A stretch of DNA of 64,000 bases from Cocos nucifera (lineage: Eukaryota; Streptophyta; Magnoliopsida; Arecales; Arecaceae): NCBI GenBank assembly GCA_006176705.1, contig QRFJ01004871.1, positions 1 to 64,000 of the forward strand, given 5' to 3'. Below, piece after piece: positions 35,170-47,756 of the stretch. Each line of letters starts with the position of its first letter. Position 1 is the first letter of the stretch. The notes beneath the pieces were generated by a model. It ran no database searches and was not told the DNA's origin. It worked only from the letters and a program-made list of their open reading frames with translations. The position numbers and the translations under genes are program-made.

Positions 35170-37430
35170 TGCCTCGAACCGAGCATATGATAGATGCCGC
35201 ATACCTACAGGATGAACACTACAAGTTATGCAAGGCTACTAGATCAAATCATAAAAACTTTTAAATAATAATAATAATAACTCTTTAATCCTTGAAAATT
35301 AATTTAATAAAATTTAATTAATCATTTTTCATAGCAATTATCTTTATGTAATATAAGTCAATTTTTCAGCTAAATAAAATATCCAAACTAATCAAGCTAA
35401 GCTAGAAATTTAGAAAACTCAAATATCTCTAAATGATCTAGCGCACTCTCCCACATCTTGAGTATAATCATGATTCATGATCTGAAAAATAAAAAAAAAT
35501 AATAAGCTACACTAGCCCAGTAAGCAACACAACATATCAAAGTGGGGTCTAAGCATGCTGAGCAAGTAAAACCACATAATATTGATTGGAAGGAAACAAA
35601 TCTTCAAAAACATATTTTTTAAAAAATAATTATTTTTTTAGATACTGATACTAAACTCAACATCAAGCTATGGCAACGTAACCTAGTGGTATGGGTTTGA
35701 TAATAGAAACATGTTGCACAAAATGCTAGATAACATATACCACTATTCTAATCACTGGTGGCTCGGTATCGAAACTAGTTTTTTGGATTACAAGTCGACA
35801 AGTCCAATGTATAATCTCCATTGGTGGGGCCATGTCAAAGCCATACTGAGAACATATATAAAAATAATTTCATAAGTTCCTCGGTCAAGTTAATTTATTT
35901 CTCAAAGCAAAATAAATTTTTGAAGAATAAAAGCAATACATGCTTAACCTATTTATTAAACTAAAAATAGAGAGCATAAGTCAAATTAACATAACTAATT
36001 ATAATTTTTCAAAGATCATTTGAAAGCACACTTGAAGCATTAGGCTAATTACTTCATCATGCTTCAAAAGCTAACTTCAATCAAGTAGATCAGATACACC
36101 TATTCAAAGCCATTGAAATTTAATTAATTAGTCAAGTTCTTAGATGCCCATGGATAAGAAATTCTAAAGAACCCATATGGGTCAAGGGATTGAAGTAACC
36201 CAACTAGAGGTATGACTAGGATGGCTTTATCTAATCAAGATCACTTATAATATAATTATTTAATAGAGATCAACAAGGATCAGATCTTATGATAAAGGCT
36301 CGAATGGTGTGGCCATCTTGCTCTGACTAACGGATTGGTTCAAAAATCCTCTACTGGAATTGACTCGGATTCAAAATAATAGATTGGGTTTACTGGATTC
36401 ATAAATCACATAGAGAGAGAACATCAGAGGAGAGAGAATCGATAAGATGGAATATAGTCAGTCAAGCAATATGGCCCGACATTCTGATAGATTTAATCAA
36501 AGTGATTTCATCAAATCAATGTTGAATTAGCGTATAGATGATTCAAAATAAAAATCACAGGTAATCAAATCTAATGATATTCGGATATGGTCAAAGTGAA
36601 TGCAAACATACTTTCCGACAACCATGGATCAAGATTTTTTTTCTAAGGTCAGACTAGAATCATTGAAAAATACCCCTTTACTCAGTCAATCTTAAAGAGA
36701 TAATTTCATAGAGAGAAACAATTCTAAAGAGAAAAAACTTTAAAGAGAGAAAATATTATAGAGAGAGAAAGTAGAGAAATATCAAAAAGAAGATAGAGAG
36801 AGGAATTATTCTGGAGAGAGAAAGATCAAACAAAATAAGAGAGAGAAAATTCCTTTTCTTTCTTTCTTGCTTTTCTTTTTTTTTGCTTCTTTCTCTTCTT
36901 CTTTTTCTTCTTCTTCTTCTTCTTCTTTCTTCTTCTACGTGGAAACAGGGGAGGGGAACAATATAGGGCAGACCACAACAACTGCGATGACCACGACTAG
37001 TGGCAGCAATGGCTCTAGCTTGCAGCAGTCCGAGCACAGCCACATCTAGTGACGGTGGTGGACTCAACAGAGGGAAGGAGAAAATTAGAAGAAAAATGGG
37101 AAAGGTTTAGACCCCTAAGAAATCTAGCAATGATCCATGTTAATCCCACTAGAAATCAAGCCTTAGAACTAAGAATCTTGGAGAAGAAGGGTTGGAGATT
37201 ATTACCTTGACTCGGTGAGGTCTGGCAACCAAATCCGGTGAGAATACTCCAAACAATAGCTCACAGAAAGGCCTTAAATTCATTCTCTATTTGAGGGATT
37301 TGTAAGGTATATACCAGAGTAGAGGGAAGAAGTTTTTTTATAGATGGATTGAAGATCCACGAAGGATAATTAGAGGTCATCGAGAGTCCTTCACCCAACA
37401 GACTCGGAGAAAGATGGAGACTCTGGTTTG
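35170..37430 (-). mobile_element. Chromovirus LTR X3
   Basis: About 2.26 kb. Preceded on the minus strand by the polypurine tract at 37431-37448, so it takes the place of a 3' LTR for the X4 side and of a 5' LTR for its own leader. It lacks about 170 bp at its 5' end compared with X4. A GA/CT tract is at 36770-36935. Confidence 0.7.
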
Positions 37431-38922
37431 ATTCTCCCCACCTAAAAATTTCATCCTCAAAATTATCATATTTGGGGCTCAAACTTTGGAAATACTTAAT
37501 TGTTCAAGTCATTCTTAAACTACTAGATAGTCTCTCTCTCAAAGTGCTTGCTTCTCAAATTTTGAAAAATATTATATGATATTTTGAAACTTTCTTCATC
37601 CACAATACATATCAAATTATTTTGATTTCTTTCAAATAAACATTAACATCTCAATCTTGAATTAAATTACATAATTCTTTGCCTATAAAATGTATTGCTC
37701 TTGATTTACTCAATGTAGAAACCAAATTTAGTCCAATCTACTCTTGATTTAATCAATATCATAAGATCATAAATGACTCCAATTTACCCTCAGTGGAAGA
37801 GCATTAGCTATTTTTCAAGATCAATAAATTTCAAGATAAATAAATAATCTTAACTTCCTTCAATCGATAAAGAAGTCTAAGCTTTATACCAAAGTGAAAT
37901 GATATCTTCACCAAAATACTCCAAATTCGAGATCAAGAACCGATCATCTACTAACCTTAATTAACTTCAAGATGCTATAAATTTGCTTAGCACAACATAA
38001 GTAGGAGTCCTACTACTAAAAACCATCCAACATCCAAAATATCCAAGAATAAAAATTTGTCATCTTTCTAAATCAACAAGTTAATATTATTGACTGACCT
38101 AAAATAATTCAGACCACCATACTTTCACTATGCACTTTGATTTAAAACATTAAAGTTTGCAAAATTTACTAAATGACTTTCAATCGAAATACTATTCTAT
38201 ACCATAAATTAATAAGAAGGTTAAAGAATTTCAAATTCTAGGAGGAGCTTTAGAAAAACTCTTAAGTCTTGTCCCCAGTTTACCACAAGCACATCCAACT
38301 TGACTAATTGTTGAGCCGATTACCATATTCAAATTCATCATATGATCCACATACAAGTGTGAAACTCAAAGATTGTTGTAGTCAAATATCATAAAAATAT
38401 TTTCTAGCCCAAACTTTAAATAACTTCTTATGAATGAATCCTAAATTGCCACCAAAATAATTAACTTCAAGCTAGCAGTAATGTCATAGTATAACCTCAA
38501 ATCAGATTGAGCTCCCAAATTTTTTTAAATAATGAATAAACAAATAATCAAAATGCACTATAGTATTCAATGACAAATCCTCTTACACTTAATTTGAATC
38601 AAAATTTAACAAATCAGAATCTTAAACTCAAATTGCCATACCCTGAGAAATCTCCACCAGCTCATTTCACTTTGGCTATGGGCATAATAGATGAAATTTT
38701 AAGTTTATCAAAATAGCAAGCATCATAAATAATATTCAGACAAAATAATACAAAGTTATCAACAAGAAAAATAAATAGAGATATCTCATTGCCTAATTCT
38801 ATCCAACTCTCAACCTTTCTGGTAAGTCTTCAGAGTTTTAAAATATATCACTATTTCTATCGTGATCTTATCATAATCCCTAATGATCTTAAACCTAGGC
38901 TTTGATAACTTTTAATCTATCA
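37431..38922 (-). mobile_element. Internal region of X4: pol end, polypurine tract and leader only
   Basis: On the minus strand this runs from the primer site (38899-38912) through about 1.4 kb of non-coding sequence to the last codons of a chromovirus polyprotein (NFEDEIF near 37455), overlapping the polypurine tract (TTTTTAGGTGGGGAGAAT, 37431-37448). All of gag and nearly all of pol are missing. Confidence 0.7.
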
Positions 38923-41007
38923 TGCCTCGAACCGAGCATATGATAGATGCTGCATACCTGCAGGATGAACCCTACAAGTATGCAAGGCTACAGATGAAAT
39001 CATAAAAAATTTTAAATAATAATAATAACTTTTTTATCCTTAAAAATTAATTTAATGAAAATTTAATTAATCATTTTTCATAGCAATTATTTTTATGTAA
39101 TATAAGTCGTAATTCTTCATCCAAATAAAATATCCAAATTAATCAAGCTAAGCTAGAAATTTAGAAAACTCAAATATCTCCAAATGATCTAGTGCACTCT
39201 CCCACATCCAGAGTATAATCATGATTCATAATCTAAAAAATTTAAAAAAAAAAAAATTATAAGCTACACTAGCCCAGTTAGCAACACAACATATCAAAGT
39301 GGGGTTCTAAGCATGCTAAGCAAATAAAACCACATAATATTGATTGGAAGGAACAAATCTCAAAAATATATTTTTTAAAAATAATTATTTTTTTAGATAC
39401 TAATACTGAACTCAACATCAAGCTATGGTGGCGTAACCTAGTGGCATGGGTCTGATAATAGAAACATGTTGTACAAAATGCCAGATAACATGTACCACAA
39501 TTCTAATAATCGGTGGCTCGGTATCAAAACTAGTTTCTTGGATTACAAGTCGACAAGTTCAATGTATAACAACGTATAATCTCGAAATTTCATAAGTTCC
39601 TCGGTCAAGTTAATTTATTTCTCAAAGCAAAATAAATTTTTGAATAATGAAAGCAATACATGCTTGACCTATTTATTAAATTGAAAATAGAGAGCATAAG
39701 TCAAATTAAAATAACTAAGTATAATTTTTCAAAGATTATTTGAAAGCACACTTGAAGCATTAGGCTACTTACCTCATTATGCTTCAAAATCTAACTCCAA
39801 TCAAGTAGATCAGATGCACCTATTCAAAGTCATTGAAATTCAATTAATTAGTTAATTTCTTAGAAGCTCATGAATAAGAAATTCTAACGAACCAGAATGG
39901 ATCAAGGGAGCAAAATAACCCAACTAGAGGTATGACTAGGATGGCTTTATCTAATCAAGATCACTTAAAATATAATTATTTAATAAAGATCAACAAAGAT
40001 CAGATCTTATGATAAAGACTCGAATGGTGTGGCCATATTGTTCGACCAATAGATCGGTTCAAAAATCCTCTACTGTAATTAACTCAGATTCAAAACAATA
40101 GCTTAGGTTCACTGAATTCATAAATCACATAAAGAGATAATATCTGAAGAGAGAGAATTGATAAGATGGAATATGATTGATCAGGCAATACTACCCGATA
40201 TCTCGATCAATCTAATCAAAGTAATTTAATCAAATCAATATTGAGATAGTGTATAGATAATTCAAAATAAAAATCATAGAAAATCAAATCTAATGGTATA
40301 CAAATATAGTTAAAGTGGGTGCAAGCACACTATTCGGCAACTATGGATCAAAACTCCTTTTTCTAGAATCAGACCAGAATCATTGAAAAATAGCCCTTTA
40401 CTTAATCAATTTTAAAGGGATAATTTCATAGAGAGAAATAATTTTAGAAAGAGAAAATTTTAGAAAAAAAATATTATAGAGAAAGAAATTAGAAAGTAGA
40501 TAGTGAGAGGATTAATTCTAGAGAGATAAAGATCAAACAAAATAAGAGAGATAAAAATCCTTTCTTTCTTTCTTTCTTTCGTTTTTCTTTTTTCTTCACC
40601 CTCTTCGTTTTTTTCTTCTTCTTCTTCTTTCTTCTTCTTCATGGAAACAGGGGAGGGAAAACAACATAGGGCGGCCACACCAATTGCGGCAACTATGACT
40701 AGTGGCAAAAGCAACTCTAGTCCGTAGCAGTCCGAGCATGGCCACATCTAGCGATGACAGCCAGCTTAATGAAGGAAAGAAAATTAGAAGAAAAATAGGA
40801 AAGGTTTAGTCCCCTAACAAATCTGGCAATGATCCATGCTAATCCCACTAGAAATTAAGCCTAAAATTTAGAGAATCTAGGAGAAGAAGGGTTGGAGATT
40901 ATTACCTTGACTCCGATAAGATCTGGCAACCAAATACGGTAGGAATACTCCAAGTCATTCCTCACAAAAAGGCCTCAAATTCACTCTCTATTTGAGGGAT
41001 TTCTAAG
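38923..41007 (-). mobile_element. Chromovirus LTR X4, left part (interrupted by element C)
   Basis: Continues at 52123-52422 after removal of element C. Joined length about 2.4 kb. Closest to X1. The break lies in the sequence GGGATTTCTAAG|GCATATACC, intact in X1 at 3876-3890. Confidence 0.8.
41003..41007 (+). repeat. Target site duplication of element C, left
   Basis: CTAAG, repeated at 52118-52122. The uninterrupted site is present in X1. Confidence 0.92.
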
Positions 41008-41554
41008 TGTTGGGGATAAATCCCGCTCCCACTGAAGTCTAGCTTGATGCTCGGCCTAATGCAACCTGTAGCCGCGGAAGAGCTTCGACGGACGGGTCTT
41101 AGCCGAACTCCTACAATCGATCGAACTACTTAGCTCCCGAGCTCCTTGGACTCCAAGCAACTGGGCTTCGGCCGAACCCCCAGCGGTCGAAGTGCCTAGC
41201 GGCCGAGCTCCTCGAACTCCTCAGCGGACGAGCCTTAGCTGCATACCTCCGACCAGACGCCTATGGGAGTCGAACTCCCTCCAAGCTTCCTCTTCAGGAG
41301 CCCAAACTCCTCCGAAATGGATACACAACGAAGGCCTTCAACCCTTCATTCGGCTGACTTTGCGGCCATCACCATCAGTCCATCGCAAGCTCCTAAGCCA
41401 TCAACATCAGTCCACCGCGAGTGATAGTGACCCGCTATGAGGCAGCGATGGTTGTCACCATCAACCCATCGCACACGGCACCTTCCCATGAGACTGGGTT
41501 CGTCGAACCTCGAGCGGCCCGCCAGCACGCGACTGCAGCTATCACCATCAAGCT
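41008..41554 (+). mobile_element. Element C 5' LTR, left part
   Basis: Matches 51370-51867 of the 3' LTR. Interrupted at ATCACCATCAAGCT by element B and resumed at 47501-47756. Confidence 0.85.
41550..41554 (+). repeat. Target site duplication of element B, left
   Basis: AAGCT, repeated at 47496-47500. The intact site is in the 3' LTR of C near 51869-51873. Confidence 0.92.
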
Positions 41555-41771
41555 TGATAAGTGATAAAAATATACTAATAAAAGTATTAAATTATAAAAT
41601 AAATTAATCTATTTTATTAGAAATTGATACTTTTATTAATCTTATGTAGGAAAGAAGGCCACCAATATGAAGATCTCATTTTTCTGGTTCTGATGAAAAA
41701 AATTTCAGACAAAACGGACTTCAAACGAGCCCAGAATCGAATTTAAAAAAAAAAAAAAAAAGAGAGACGGG

Positions 41772-41813
<42 letters not shown>

Positions 41814-42731
41814 AGAGAGATCAGAGTGATTTGTGAAAAATAAAAAAAAAAAGGTTTTTGATTTTTCTTCGACGATCAAGACATCAAGGAGCCTCTTCTT
41901 TGCCAAGTTCTCTACATCAAGAGCAGCAGACAATCAATTTCAGCAATCAAACAGTCTAATTTCTCCATGCTTTTTATTGTATTTGCTATTTTTGAATTTG
42001 TTATTATGAACTAAATTTTATTTTACTAAGGCTAAGGTGTAGCCACTCTTTTGATGCAATATTCAGTGTGATTTATTTTTAAATTTTATTCATGAGGAGT
42101 ATATAAATCTGATCTTAATGCTTTTAGATTACTGGCCATCTTCTAATTGATCTGATGAACATAGATGTTACGGACCAAGTACATCTATGTCAATGCTTCT
42201 TGATTATATATCATGTATTATGAATCAAATTAGAATTCATATGCATGCGGAAATTTTAGTGCGCTTTGGACGCAGCGTATTTTAATTAAAGGGTTTCACA
42301 AAACCTAATGCATTAATATTTATTTAAATTACACCTGGACCAAAGGGTAATTAATAAATATTAATAGATTTGCTATGCCTGGACCAAAGGGTAGTGAATA
42401 AATTAGGAGACTCCACCGTCACATGAAATAAAATTAATCTAAAAATCTGAATATTGTATTGACTGAGTTGGTGAACCGATTGCCTTAGTAATCCATTGCT
42501 CTTGAATTTAAAACCCTAATAATTTACACTCTCTCTATTTAATTAAAAACTTTTAATTATTTTTTTTATTTTTTTTAATTTCTTATTCTCATAAATCGAT
42601 CTTCTAAATAAAGCATAGGAAAGAGCTTTTCAGTACTTATTTTCCAATCCTCTAGGGACGATACTCTACTCATTCACTTTATTACTTGATCGACTGGTGC
42701 ACTTACCATAGCTATAAATTAGCACGCATCA
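41555..42731 (+). mobile_element. Element B 5' LTR
   Basis: 1177 bp with an A-run and GA-rich tract at 41744-41820. The ATATAAATC stretch near 42103 may be the TATA-like region. Matches 46302-47495. Confidence 0.9.
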
Positions 42732-42737
42732 AGTTTT

Positions 42738-42755
42738 TGGCGCTGTTGCCGGGGA
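42738..42755 (+). promoter_or_regulatory. Element B primer binding site (tRNA-Asp type)
   Basis: TGGCGCTGTTGCCGGGGA, one mismatch from the complement of the 3' end of plant tRNA-Asp as I remember it. It lies 6 bases after the LTR. This primer is typical of Athila and some other plant gypsy elements. Confidence 0.8.
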
Positions 42756-42845
42756 TTGTGTCTAAAATAATATTAAAATTTTGATCCTAGCTTTACTTTA
42801 AAAATTTATTTTTAATTTTTATTATTAAAAAAAAAAATTTAGTGC

Positions 42846-44414
42846 ATGACACATACTGGACATAGTAACTTACTACCTCTAAATCCAAAAATTGAAAGAA
42901 CTATTAGAAGACTACAACAAGAGAGAAACATGGCAGCTGAAGATCCTAACGACATCAATCTAGGATTGGATATGGCGACTGAAGGACAGCATGAAGCTAT
43001 TCGACCAGTACATCATCCATTAAATGATTACATCACACCATCTATAGCCGATGCAGCTTCGAGCATCAGGAGACCGCCTGTACGAGCAAACATCTTCGAA
43101 ATAAAATCGACGATGATCCAGATGATTCAATCAACTGTCCAATTCAGTGGACACATGCATGATGATCCGAATGCCCATATTTCTAATTTTCTTGAACTTT
43201 ATGATACTTTTAAAATTAATGGGGTGTCGGATGATGCTATTAGACTAAGGTTGTTTCCTTTCTCTTTACGGGATGAAGCTAAAAATTAGCTTCATTCTCT
43301 TCCGGCAAGTTCTATCACAACTTGGAATGTCCTAACCCAAAAATTCTTAGCTAAGTACTTTCCACCTTCCAAAACTACTAAGATGCGCAACGATATCACT
43401 TCTTTTATGCAGATGGACATGGAGACACTATATGAGGCTTGGGAGCATTTCAAGGAACTATTGAGGAGATGTCCACATCATCAACTACCCGTATGGCTTC
43501 AGGTACAAACTTTCTATAATGGTTTATCTCCTACTAATCGATCTATGATTGATGCAGCAGCAGGAGGAACCATTAATCAAAAAATGAAGGAAGAAGCCTT
43601 CGATCTGATCGATGAGATGGCATCAAATAGCTATCAATGGCAGACAGAGCGCATGATGCCAAAAAGACTAGCAGCTATGCAGGGAGTAGATTGCGTGCCA
43701 ACTTTACTAGCTGAAATTGCAGCCCTTAGAGCCGAAGTCAACAACTTAAAGGGAACAGCTATGCATGTTCAGAGCATGACTTGTGACCTGTGTGGAGGAG
43801 GACACGATACGAGCAATTGCCAGACAGGTAATCCTTTTGCTAAAACAACTGATACAGCTAATTATATTGGTAATTTTTTCAGGCCACAACAAAACAATCC
43901 CTACTCCAACACATACAATCAAGGGTGGAAGCAGCACCCAAATTTCTCATGGAGCAATCAAAATGCATCACAACAGCCACCCATGGGATTCCAAGTACCT
44001 GAAAAGAAGTCCAACACAGAAGAGCTGATGGTCAAATTTATGCAAAACCAAGAAGCAACTATAAAAAATTTGAAAGCCAAACTTAGGCAAGATCAAACAG
44101 CAGCAATTCGAAACTTGGAGATGCAAATAGGTCAAATGGCTAAGATAATCTCCGAGAGACCTCAAGGATCCTTGCCAAGCAATACGGAGATAAATCCAAG
44201 GGAGCAAGTCAATGCTATCACCCTAAGAAGTGGTACAAAGTTAGAGGAGCTATATCAGAAAAAAAAGACTGAAGAGCCAACTACAAATAAGGAACCATCA
44301 ACTCAAACTCGTCAGTCACCAAAACAACCAGCAGATGGATGGTCTCCAGGTATACGGTTTGCTGATCCAAATGTGAAGCCTTACGTGCCACCACTACCAT
44401 TCTCAGAGAGATAA
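42846..44414 (+). pseudogene. Element B gag (one internal stop)
   Basis: A single frame of 523 codons broken by TAG at 43287-43289, where related proteins have Trp (AKN-W-LHSLP context), so a TGG to TAG change is likely. The capsid-like domain runs from about residue 90 to 260 (HMHDDPNAHISNFLELYDTF; LEALYEAWEHFKELL-like). A zinc knuckle CDLCGGGHDTSNC lies at about 43792-43830. A coiled coil follows (LMVKFMQNQEATIKNLKAKL), then a Pro/Lys/Thr-rich linker. Gag would assemble the particle and bind RNA. Ends in TAA at 44412 but the same frame continues into protease. Confidence 0.85.
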
Positions 44415-45194
44415 ATACAGCATCCAGATAAGGAATTTTCTAACTTTTTTAAAATTCTAAAGAATTTACATATTAATATTCCTTTTGTAGATGCTATTAC
44501 TCAAATGCCCAGGTATGCCAAGTTTCTCAAAGAAATCTTAACAAATAAGAAAAAGCTGAAGGAGCATGAGAGAATAAATTTGAATGAAGAATGTTCAGCA
44601 ATACTTCAAAATAAATTACCATAGAAGTTAAAAGATCCAGGGAGTTTTACTATCCCCTGCATTATTGGTGATTGTAGTTTTGATAAAGTTTTATGTGATT
44701 TAGGAGCAAGCATTAATCTCATGCCTTTTTCTATTTTCAGAAAGCTGGGTCTAGGAGAACCAAAGCCTACCACTATTACTCTTCAATTAGCCGACAGATC
44801 CATTAAATATCCAAGAGGTATAGTGGAGGATGTCTTGGTAAAGGTAAACAAGTTTATTTTCCCTGTTGATTTTATTGTTCTTGATATGGAAGAAGATTAT
44901 GATGTACCCCTTATTTTAGGGAGACCCTTTTTAGCTACTGGAGGAGCTTTAATAGATGTTCAACAAGGAAAATTAATTCTTAGAGTCCAAGACGAACAAG
45001 TTACTTTTAATGTTTTCAAAGATACTAAACATCCTGATGACAATCAAACTTGTTTTCTAATTGATATTATTGACAATTCATTATATGAGAATTCTGTAGA
45101 AAATAGGTTTAAGACTATAAAAGCGAGCAATGTCAAATTGAAAGAATATTCGATCAAACATGAAAGTATTCCAATTGAAGTGGCACCAGATTGA
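44415..45194 (+). pseudogene. Element B protease (in frame with gag, one further stop)
   Basis: Same frame as gag. An in-frame TAG at 44622-44624 sits in a NKLP-KLKDPGS context where Gln or Pro is usual. The active-site motif DLGAS is at about 44699-44713, followed by LQLADRSIKYP and the second half ILGRPFLATGGALIDV near 44919-44966, all typical of Athila-type aspartic proteases. Ends with TGA at 45192. The reading frame needed for reverse transcriptase is missing beyond this point. Confidence 0.82.
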
Positions 45195-46301
45195 TCTACT
45201 TTAGAACTCAAAGAAAGTCAAGCTGAAGACTATAAATCAGAACTACTAGATAGATTGTTTCTTTTCTTTTTAGTTTTGATCATTTTTCTTTTCTTTTATT
45301 TTTTTAGTAATTTGTTGTTGCTCTTTTACTACTCTGATGTGTATTTTCAATTTTGTAGAAAAATCAATGAGAATTCAAGCAAAATTTCAAAGCTCCAAAG
45401 AACCAGACTGAACAAAATCAGGTGTATTCCTTCCTGTCCTTTATTACATCCTTTATTTTTCTTTCTCCTTTAAGACAATGTAGAACAATAATTAATAAAA
45501 AAATAAAAAAAAAACCATGTGTCAAGAAGAAAATCTTGAGCAAGATAAACTGGATAAGTGATAAAAGATAGAATTATTTGCTAATGAATGTAATGAGTTA
45601 AAGAAGTAGATTAGTTGGTCAACTTTTAGCAGCCTACTTAGGTCATTAAAAGATTATTAGCACTTTTTATTGCACATGCACACTAACAAGGCAAAGTAGG
45701 TATTGATTATAAGATCAACTGAGGATTTAATTATCACTGAAAATTGATAATTAATATACATTCTAATAAAAAAAACTTGAATTTAAGGAAAGAGCTACCT
45801 GCCTATAAATAAAGTGCAAAAGACAGAGTATATGTGGATTGCCCAAAGCCTAGTAACTGGATCTCTGCACCTAAGTTAAGTATGGAAATTCACGTAAAAC
45901 GGCGAAGGGAAGGCCAGGATGCTCAGCACAGTAAAAAAATTTTAAAAAAAAAAAGGCAGTGTGAAAGCTACCTTAATTCATGAGTATAAAATTGAGAATA
46001 TATAGAAAATTGATCAAAATAGGTGATAAGAGAGGATACTTTTGTTCTTTTAATTTAATACTGAAATGCTAAAGTTAGTCATCACGAACACAAGTGCTAT
46101 AGATCTTTGATGTACTCTAAGAAAGTTTTTAATTGTATTGACTGAAAAATTTGCTTCTGAAGCTCAATGCTTAGTTAGCAGTATTTTCTAAACTTTTTGA
46201 CCTTTAATCCTAGATTTTATCTCTATGATGGATAATCTTATTGAAATATGGTATTAAATAAAACATTGCTAAGGGACTAGCAATGACTAAGTTGGGGGGT
46301 G
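45195..46301 (+). other. Element B non-coding 3' part and polypurine tract
   Basis: A few codons (STLELKESQ) show the polyprotein continuing, then coding is lost. The rest is AT-rich with no domain. AAGTTGGGGGGTG at about 46289-46301 is the polypurine tract directly before the 3' LTR. Confidence 0.7.
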
Positions 46302-46486
46302 TGATAAGTGATAAAAATATACTAATAAAAGTATTAAATTATAAAATAAATTAATCTATTTTATTAGAAATTAATATTTTTATTAATCTTATGTAGGAAA
46401 GAAGGCCACCAATGTGAAGATCTCATTTTTCTGATTCTGATGAAAAAAATTTCAGACAAAACGGACTTCAAACGAGCCCAAAATCG

Positions 46487-46523
<37 letters not shown>

Positions 46524-47495
46524 AGACGGGAGAGAAGAGAGAGAGAGAGGGAGAAAGAGAGAGAGAAAGAGAGAGAAGAGAGATAAGAGTGATTTGTGAA
46601 AAATTAAAAAAAAAAAAGATTTTTGATTTTTCTTCGACGATCAAGACATCAAGGAGCCTCTTCTTTGCCAAGTTCTCCACATCAAGAGCAGCAGACAATC
46701 AATTTCAGCAATCAAACAGTCTAATTTCTCCATGCTTTTTATTTTATTTGCTGTTTTTGAATTTGTTATTATGAACTAAATTTTATTTTACTAAGGCTAA
46801 GGTATAGCCACTCTTTTGATGCAATATTCAGTGTGATTTATTTTTAAATTTTATTCATGAGGAGTATATAAATCTGATCTTAATGCTTTTAGATTACTGG
46901 CCATCTTCTAATTGATCTGATGAACATAGATGTTACGGACCAAGTACATCTATGTCAATGCTTCTTGATTATATACCTTGTATTATGAATCAAATTAGAA
47001 TTCATATGCATGCGGAAATTTTAGTGCGCTTTGGACGCAGCGTATTTTAATTAGAGGGTTTCACAAAACCTAATGCATTAATATTTATTTAAATTACACC
47101 TGGACCAAAGGGTAATTAATAAATATTAATAGATTTGCTATGCCTGGACCAAAGGGTAGTGAATAAATTAGAAGACTCCACCGTCACATGAAATAAAATT
47201 AATCTAAAAACCTGAATATTGTATTGACTGAGTTGGTGAACCGATTGCCTTAGTAATCCATTGCTCTTGAATTTAAAACCCTAATAATTTACACTCTCTC
47301 TATTTAATTAAAAACTTTTAATTATTTTTTTTATTTTTTTAATTTCTTATTCTCATAAATCGATCTTCTAAATAAAGCATAGGAAAGAGCTTTTCAGTAC
47401 TTATTTTCCAATCCTCTATGGACGATACTCTACTTATTCACTTTATTACTTGATCGACTGGTGCACTTGCCATAGCTATAAATTAGCACGCATCA
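46302..47495 (+). mobile_element. Element B 3' LTR
   Basis: 1194 bp; 17 bp longer than the 5' LTR, mostly because of a longer A-run at 46492-46520. Confidence 0.9.
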
Positions 47496-47500
47496 AAGCT
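47496..47500 (+). repeat. Target site duplication of element B, right
   Basis: AAGCT, matching 41550-41554. Confidence 0.92.
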
Positions 47501-47756
47501 CCGCTATAAAAAGGACCCCTCCAGATACGCTAACTCAAATCTTTCTGATCTCTAATCTCTCCTCTTCTTCTTCAAGCTCCGGAACTCATTTCAAGCACTC
47601 CATTCCTATTGGCCAGAGCTGACTTGAGCATCGGAGGGTCCTGCCGGAGCCACCTCCACCAGCTCCGGATGGAACTCTATTTTGTAGGTCCCCGATGGCG
47701 ACCTCAGCGGCCTCGACTCCAGCAACCTCCGACGATGATCAGTTTCTGCACCAACA
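47501..47756 (+). mobile_element. Element C 5' LTR, right part
   Basis: Begins with the TATA box GCTATAAAAAGGACCCC region and ends GCACCAACA. This part resembles the same part of the A LTR (CTCCAGATA, GGAGGGTCCTGCCGGAGCC), unlike the upstream halves. Confidence 0.85.

Larger units (their letters stand above)
41555..47495 (+). mobile_element. Element B: Athila-like gag-protease-only retrotransposon
   Basis: A 5.94-kb element with LTRs TGATAAGTGAT...GCACGCATCA and AAGCT target duplications. A tRNA-Asp-type primer site follows the 5' LTR, then gag and protease in one frame. The rest is about 1.1 kb of non-coding sequence before a GTTGGGGGGTG polypurine tract. Reverse transcriptase, RNase H and integrase are missing. 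By eye the two LTRs differ at about 20 positions plus homopolymer lengths (roughly 98% identity), so it is the youngest insertion seen here. Confidence 0.88.

Noticed and set aside
41721..41933. Matching open frames in the two LTRs of B (also 46468-46698)
   Set aside because: Duplicated because LTRs are duplicated; composed of GA/CT tract translation.
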